In this document: piece by piece, positions 15,616 through 19,349 of the stretch
Position numbering within the stretch: position 1 is the first letter of the stretch
Layout: every line of letters begins with the position of its first letter
Origin: Candidatus Latescibacterota bacterium
GTDB lineage: Bacteria > Latescibacterota > UBA2968 > UBA8231
Length of the DNA: 19,349 bases
Assembly (NCBI GenBank): GCA_022825185.1
Contig: JAJDYK010000072.1
Span: forward strand, 1-19,349
Direction of reading: 5' to 3'
Notes under the pieces: generated by a model
The model's database searches: none
What the model was told of the DNA's origin: nothing
Seen by the model: the letters and a program-made list of their open reading frames with translations, nothing else
Translations under genes and position numbers: made by a program

Positions 15616-16419
15616 TTATTTGTTGAACCATCGGGCCAAGTTGCCCCCTTTTACCAGCGCCCGCTCGGCCTCTCCGTAGTCTGATAGATGCGCATCGACA
15701 ATCGCCGGCGTGCCGCTGCCCCAGACCATACGCTTCGGCCCGAAGGCTTCGATCACGCGCTGCGTAAAGGGCTTGGCGCTTTCGTACAGCGGCGCGTCTT
15801 GGGCGAAGTGGCCGAGGCCGGAGAGCTTCATATAGACCTCGGCGTCAGTACGACTCAGATCAAGTATGTCGGCGTATTCGACGGCGCTGCCTAGATGCGG
15901 CTCGGCCAAGTGGTCGATCAGCGCCACGGTCTGAGGAATGTCGCGCAGAACTTGGGCGACTTGGGCACCGTAACTAGGCTCAATGTGCAATTCGACGACC
16001 AAGCCCAGTTCCACCGCCTTTTCCCACAGGGTGCGCACCCCTTTGTCATTGAAGCTGTGGAAATACAGGTCCCTGTCTCGGTACGCATGAAAGCGCGTGG
16101 CGATGATTTTGGGCTCGCGAGCGACTAGATCGGCTAACTTTTGGGGCGCGTCCGGGTCCTGGGGATAAAACAGCGATGTGCCCCGCAGCCTCTCTGGCTC
16201 GCGCTTTAGGCATTCGAGTATCAGCCGGTGGTCGTCCCCATACGGCTCGGGATGGACGACGACGGCCCGGTCGATTCCCTCGTCGTCTAGGCGCTGCAAA
16301 TAGGCCGCCAATGGGTCGGGGGGATGCACGGAAACATCCGGTTGGTAGGTTGCCTTGGGATGCAAGGGATAGCGCTGGGTATCGGGGCTGAAGATGTGGG
16401 CATTCCACTCGACGATCAT
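15616..16419 (-). CDS. Amidohydrolase-2 family TIM-barrel protein with altered metal-site residues
   Basis: The 267-residue protein matches amidohydrolase-2 enzymes (related to 2-pyrone-4,6-dicarboxylate lactonase) in length and in its order of elements. The N-terminal strand is NAHIF (6-10), the barrel strand LVVELHIEP lies at 140-148, ALIDHLAEPH at 166-175, and the C-terminal MVWGSGTPA at 231-239. Active members have DxHxH at the N-terminus and WGSDxP near the end. Here these read N-A-H-I-F (His8 kept, the second His replaced by Phe10) and W-G-S-G-T-P (Gly236 in place of the catalytic Asp). His145 and His170 are kept. The start ATG 16419 has GAGGAG (16433-16428) upstream. It is followed ten bases later by the PhyH gene. 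It is either a divergent enzyme that needs less metal coordination or a non-catalytic homolog. Confidence 0.85.
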   Translation of the reverse strand: MIVEWNAHIFSPDTQRYPLHPKATYQPDVSVHPPDPLAAYLQRLDDEGIDRAVVVHPEPYGDDHRLILECLKREPERLRGTSLFYPQDPDAPQKLADLVAREPKIIATRFHAYRDRDLYFHSFNDKGVRTLWEKAVELGLVVELHIEPSYGAQVAQVLRDIPQTVALIDHLAEPHLGSAVEYADILDLSRTDAEVYMKLSGLGHFAQDAPLYESAKPFTQRVIEAFGPKRMVWGSGTPAIVDAHLSDYGEAERALVKGGNLARWFNK

Positions 16420-16491
16420 CGGGCTGTCTCCTCGTGCAGAGCAAGGGTAGCACGCCGGTCTGCGACTGTCAAACGGCTCTGCCGCAGCACC

Positions 16492-16520
16492 TTGACAATA
16501 CAGTCTGAGAATTCTATTTT
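16492..16520 (+). promoter_or_regulatory. Promoter of the tRNA-Glu gene
   Basis: TTGACA (16492-16497) is a perfect -35 box. TATTTT (16515-16520) follows at exactly 17 bases as the -10 box. Transcription would begin near 16527, about 27 bases before the mature tRNA. Confidence 0.75.
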
Positions 16521-16553
16521 TTGAAGCTGTTAGGCTGAAAACAAACTTTAGTT

Positions 16554-16629
16554 GGCCCGTTCGTCTAGAGGCCTAGGACGCCGGCCTCTCACGCCGGTAA
16601 CACGGGTTCGAATCCCGTACGGGCTACCA
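16554..16629 (+). tRNA. tRNA-Glu, anticodon CUC
   Basis: The 76-base gene folds into a standard cloverleaf. The acceptor arms GGCCCGT (16554-16560) and ACGGGCT (16619-16625) pair with a G-U at the first position. The anticodon stem CCGGC/GCCGG encloses the loop CTCTCAC, giving anticodon CTC for glutamate GAG codons. The T arm is ACGGG TTCGAAT CCCGT. Discriminator A and CCA are encoded (16626-16629). It has its own promoter and terminator. Confidence 0.97.
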
Positions 16630-16635
16630 ATTATT

Positions 16636-16680
16636 AAACCCCAGGTTGCTATTGCTATAACGACTTGGGGTTTTCTTTTT
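16636..16680 (+). terminator. Intrinsic terminator of the tRNA-Glu gene
   Basis: AAACCCCAGGT (16636-16646) pairs with ACTTGGGGTTT (16663-16673), an 11-bp stem with one wobble pair. A T-rich tail (TTTCTTTTTT) overlaps and follows the 3' arm. It begins seven bases after the encoded CCA. Confidence 0.8.
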
Positions 16681-16722
16681 TGGGACTTGTGGACGCCGAT
16701 TGCGGCGGATGGAGAATAGCTC

Positions 16723-17133
16723 ATGCCGGAGACTTGGACTACTAGTGGTAAGCTGAGTAGTTTTGAGAACAACTTGGCCATTCGCCAAGCTGTGGATGAG
16801 GCAAAGAAGCGTCTGTTGGCCTTGGAAGAGAATTGGGATGGCGAAGAATCTCCCGCTTATCAAGAGCGAACTCTAGAGGCCGCTGCTGGTTTTCTCTATG
16901 CGCTAGTGGAGAAATCTGAGACGCTGGAAGCAGCGAAGGTACGGATCTTACCAGCCAGCGAAGGCAGCATAGACCTGCACTGGAAGACGGATCGGTTTGA
17001 GCTTTTGGTCAATTTCCGTCCTGACGGCGCGGTCTCCTACTACGGAGACGACTATTGCGAAAACTCCATCGAGGGCCAGACTCGTCCCAAGCCGGAGTTT
17101 ATCTCATGCTGGATGGAGCACGCTGGTGAATGA
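16723..17133 (+). CDS. Conserved protein of unknown function, first gene of a two-gene module
   Basis: The 136-residue protein has no signal peptide or membrane helix. Visible blocks are an N-terminal helix AVDEAKKRLLAL (23-34) running into ENWDGEES (36-43), then EGSIDLHWK (80-88) and SYYGDDY (105-111). I recall this combination of NWDGE, GSIDLHWK and YYGDD-like blocks from uncharacterised proteins scattered through cyanobacteria, planctomycetes and others; no function is known to me. GGAGA (16711-16715) lies seven bases before ATG 16723. Its last eight bases overlap the next gene on the same strand, so the two are translationally coupled. It starts 94 bases after the tRNA-Glu gene, a common site for inserted DNA, which would fit an accessory module. 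A toxin-antitoxin or defence role is possible but unsupported. Confidence 0.85.
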   Translation: MPETWTTSGKLSSFENNLAIRQAVDEAKKRLLALEENWDGEESPAYQERTLEAAAGFLYALVEKSETLEAAKVRILPASEGSIDLHWKTDRFELLVNFRPDGAVSYYGDDYCENSIEGQTRPKPEFISCWMEHAGE

Positions 17134-17530
17134 GTGGCCTGTAGAAGAAATACCGGACGCGGATGTGCTTTACTATCGCGTTCACAAGAGAAGATACTTG
17201 GAAACATCGAACGCCCTACCCGCAGATGCACCGCAAGACGAACTCCCTCCCAACTTGTTCAAGTTCATAAAGGGCGACCTGTCGGTTGATTGGTCAAAGT
17301 ACGCAACGCCCCAAGAAGCTAAGGGCCGAGCGAGAGTACCCGCTGACAATGGCATAGTTGGATTTCGAACTGGTCCTGTGCGCACCCAAGGCCACCAAGT
17401 AGTACATACTCCCGAGCAGAATAATCGCGCCCATAGCTCTGTGCGCGGCGAAGAACCCAAGGTGCGGGTTACCTTGAGTCGCATTGCCCAATGGACTGTA
17501 GGATTTGGGCTGGAGAGTATCGGCCTGTAG
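17126..17530 (+). CDS. Conserved protein of unknown function, second gene of the two-gene module
   Basis: The 134-residue protein starts at GTG 17126, inside the end of the preceding gene. GGAG (17115-17118) lies seven bases upstream, and the protein then begins NEWPVEEIPD, typical of this family as I recall it. The in-frame start at 16997 is rejected because its first 43 residues are a shadow of the upstream gene. Visible blocks are VLYYRVH (14-20), LSVDWSKYATP (52-62), and VVHTPEQNNRAHSSVRGEE (92-110). The last has His, Asn, Arg and His residues that could form an active or binding site. No signal peptide or membrane helix is visible. I do not recognise a biochemical function. The constant partner appears to be the product of the preceding gene. 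Confidence 0.8.
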   Translation: MNEWPVEEIPDADVLYYRVHKRRYLETSNALPADAPQDELPPNLFKFIKGDLSVDWSKYATPQEAKGRARVPADNGIVGFRTGPVRTQGHQVVHTPEQNNRAHSSVRGEEPKVRVTLSRIAQWTVGFGLESIGL

Positions 17531-17595
17531 ATAGCAGGGGTTCGTGCGCTTTTTTGCTGGTACTAGCCAAACGGGTGGTCCCCGTCAATGCTAGC

Positions 17596-17991
17596 TTAGC
17601 ATCCGCACTTGATCTCGGTCCCGGGCTGCGCCCCATTACCGGCCGTGGCGTAGCCGTCGCGTTTCCACCAGTCGAGCCCACCGATCAGTTCGCGCACTTG
17701 AAACCCCAAAGTCAGTAGTTTCAGCGCCGTCTTCGTCGAGGCGTTGCAGCCGATGCCGTCGCAGTAGCAGACATAGAGCTTTGATTTGTCGAGCGATTCA
17801 GTGGAATTGAAGCAGATTTCCCGGTGGGGCAGATTGAGTGCGCCCGGAATGTGCTCTTGGGAATACGCCTCTGCGGAACGGCCATCGACGACGGTGATGG
17901 GTTCGTTCTCGCCCAATGCTACGTAGAGATCCCATGAATCCATTTCATAAGCGAGCTTGCGTTGGTAGTGGTTTAGCTGATCGATGGACAT
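17596..17991 (-). CDS. Rhodanese-like sulfurtransferase
   Basis: The 131-residue protein is a single rhodanese domain. VVDGRSAEAYSQEHIPGALNLP (34-55) is the substrate-side signature. The active loop is CDGIGCNAST (77-86), with Cys77 as the expected persulfide-forming cysteine. ELIGGLDWWKRDGY (101-114) is the usual end of the domain. It probably moves sulfur in the cytoplasm. A second cysteine, Cys82, lies within the loop, and the tail ends KCGC (128-131), two more cysteines that could take part in sulfur relay or metal binding. AAGGA lies five to six bases before ATG 17991. It is convergent with the two-gene module and 62 bp downstream of the glycosidase-like gene on the same strand. Confidence 0.92.
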   Translation of the reverse strand: MSIDQLNHYQRKLAYEMDSWDLYVALGENEPITVVDGRSAEAYSQEHIPGALNLPHREICFNSTESLDKSKLYVCYCDGIGCNASTKTALKLLTLGFQVRELIGGLDWWKRDGYATAGNGAQPGTEIKCGC

Positions 17992-18053
17992 AGTTTTCCT
18001 TGTTTGTTGAAGTGTCAGCGTCTTGTAGAATTGTAAAAATTACGACCCAAAAG

Positions 18054-19349
18054 CTACGAACACCAATAGGCGTACAAGCGGGCGTTGTTCAGCGCGAAAC
18101 GCAGGCTTACCGGCTGTTCTCGCAATGCGCGCAAATCCCGGCCGTCGCGCCAGCGCACGGGCACGGCGACTCCGTCCTCGGAGATGGCGACGCAGTCTTG
18201 GGCAGTGTGGCCGGGAATGGGGTGCCCTTCCTCGTCGAGCAATTCGACGGTTAGATTTCCGTAATCCGCCTTGGCGTTGACCTGCAATTCGTCCCCGGCC
18301 AACGCAAAGGGCCGAGTCGTTATCTGCCCGCCGTCAAAACTGGCGTTGAGTGACGCGAAACCGTCGAGGCGCAGCATGGCCAAGCCAATGCCCATCGTCC
18401 CCGGGTCCTGATCCGCCGCAATCGGTGGGTCGAATTCGCGCGGGATCTTGGCGTGCCGCCGCGCCGTGCCTCGGTAGTAGATGTAGAGCTTGTCGCCCAC
18501 GGCAATGGGCGGCGCGCCGCTGAGCATGAGCTGGAACCGATCCCATTCGCCTACCGCGCCCAAGCCCACCAGTGGCTCCCCTGGCACGCGTTGCCAGCGC
18601 TCCCCATCGCGGCTGCACAAAAGCCGCAGGACTTGGGTTTGTTGGCGCGGGCGTTTGTCGAAGTGGGTTAGGATGCCCAAGTAGTGAGCGCCGTAGTTGA
18701 AGCCGGTGTTGTTGTAGAGAGCCTCTTCTTCGTTGAGCGGCGCTAAGAAAGGCCGCGGCGGCGACCAGCGGACGAAGTCCTCGCTCGTGCTCATCAGCCG
18801 CTCGGGTACGCCGCGCAAAAAAGCTACGTAGCGCCGGCGCTCGGTATCGACCATCAGGGACTGTGCATCTCCGACCGGCCCCAAGTCGCAGGTTCCAGGC
18901 CGCGGATGGTAGCGGAAAATCGGGTCCGGCGAATGCGACCAGTTGATTCCGTCCGGCGAAGTGGCGCTGTAAATGCCCGAGCGCGGGCCGTCCCAGTCGT
19001 AGCTCGACCAGCCGATGGCCTTGTAGCGGCGGGCGGGATCTGGGTCGAGGGGGTCCTTGAGCATGGTCTCCCAGTGATCCTGCCCTTCGTGGTGGGTCGC
19101 GGGGATGACGATGTTGTTGTCCTTGGAGCCGAGGGCCTCGTGGATTCCGAGGGAGGGGCGCTCCCAGTGGATTCCGTCCGGCGACAGCGCGAGGCACTGC
19201 ACGTGTTCGCACTCTGGCGCATAGTGGCCGGCCATGTACCACGCCTTGAAAATTTGTTCCTCTGCGTCGAAGATCACCGCTGCGGTCATGCCGCTGTGCT
19301 GTTCCCACGGCGCTTCCTGTTTGAGCACGGGATGCGTGCCGTACTTCTC
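18054..19349 (-). CDS. GH43/GH32-like glycoside hydrolase (N-terminus off window)
   Basis: The frame is open to the right edge; 431 codons are visible and the apparent start at 19328 is an internal GTG. The visible N-terminal part is a five-bladed-propeller-type catalytic region with repeated SPDGIHWERP, SPDGINWSHSP and SRDGERWQRVPG blades, and FKAWYMAGHY near the start. These are typical of GH43/GH32/GH68-like enzymes and related uncharacterised glycosidases. From about residue 325 a beta-sandwich domain follows (TTRPFALAGDELQVN through AISEDGVAVPVRW), as in the C-terminal modules of these enzymes. The catalytic aspartates cannot be assigned without the missing N-terminus. The visible end shows no anchor. 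It probably acts on a plant or algal oligosaccharide; the exact family is uncertain. Confidence 0.85.
   Translation of the reverse strand, partial: EKYGTHPVLKQEAPWEQHSGMTAAVIFDAEEQIFKAWYMAGHYAPECEHVQCLALSPDGIHWERPSLGIHEALGSKDNNIVIPATHHEGQDHWETMLKDPLDPDPARRYKAIGWSSYDWDGPRSGIYSATSPDGINWSHSPDPIFRYHPRPGTCDLGPVGDAQSLMVDTERRRYVAFLRGVPERLMSTSEDFVRWSPPRPFLAPLNEEEALYNNTGFNYGAHYLGILTHFDKRPRQQTQVLRLLCSRDGERWQRVPGEPLVGLGAVGEWDRFQLMLSGAPPIAVGDKLYIYYRGTARRHAKIPREFDPPIAADQDPGTMGIGLAMLRLDGFASLNASFDGGQITTRPFALAGDELQVNAKADYGNLTVELLDEEGHPIPGHTAQDCVAISEDGVAVPVRWRDGRDLRALREQPVSLRFALNNARLYAYWCS

Noticed and set aside
16548..16781. Leftward 77-codon frame across the tRNA-Glu gene
   Set aside because: It is the antisense reading of the tRNA; the GIRTRVTGVRGRRPRPLDE-type string is a well-known false product of such regions.
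18334..19308. Leftward 324-codon frame in another phase of the glycosidase-like gene
   Set aside because: It is Arg/Pro/Ala-rich with no domain, while the overlapping frame shows propeller blades and the C-terminal domain.
1..19349. CRISPR array, insertion sequence or prophage
   Set aside because: No regularly spaced repeats with unique spacers, no transposase or phage-like frame, and no paired terminal repeats flanking a gene were seen.

Overview
The window looks like a chromosomal piece from a moderately GC-rich, Gram-negative-type, probably uncultured bacterium. The gene content (a DUF6785/DUF6784-type membrane protein, an SGNH hydrolase, PhyH-type dioxygenase, amidohydrolase-2, secreted beta-propeller and GH43/GH32-like genes) resembles genomes of the Latescibacterota, Poribacteria or Planctomycetes type. 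That placement is an inference from gene families, because the window has no phylogenetic marker other than one tRNA. No insertion sequence, phage gene or CRISPR array is visible.

Left part (1-5442): a truncated secreted protein with a carbohydrate-binding-like N-terminus runs leftward off the edge, divergent from a rightward set of an SGNH hydrolase, a large multi-pass DUF6785-type membrane protein, a secreted seven-bladed propeller-like protein and a single-domain cupin. Together they suggest uptake and processing of a polysaccharide or an esterified sugar. A 20-nt hairpin abuts the start codon of the membrane protein gene. At 5467-5506 there is a short relic of a second SGNH hydrolase gene.

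Middle (5505-12049): leftward genes for a secreted class A beta-lactamase-fold serine hydrolase and a YIP1-like membrane protein; then a 385-bp intergenic region with an imperfect repeat upstream of a rightward cold-shock protein gene; a strong intrinsic terminator; and a small RRM RNA-binding protein gene whose ribosome-binding site starts inside the terminator tail. Two leftward ABC exporter half-transporter genes follow. They overlap by four bases and probably form a heterodimer.

Right part (12050-19349): a divergent intergenic region with a perfect 12-bp inverted repeat, then a CPA2-type cation/proton antiporter fused to two successive RCK units. This gene overlaps tail to tail with a leftward pair, an amidohydrolase-2 protein and a PhyH-family oxygenase; each lacks a metal-ligand residue expected for its family. 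A tRNA-Glu(CUC) gene with its own promoter and terminator is followed directly by two translationally coupled small genes of unknown function. These are the best candidate here for an undescribed two-component module. A rhodanese-like protein and a truncated GH43/GH32-like glycosidase, both leftward, close the window.
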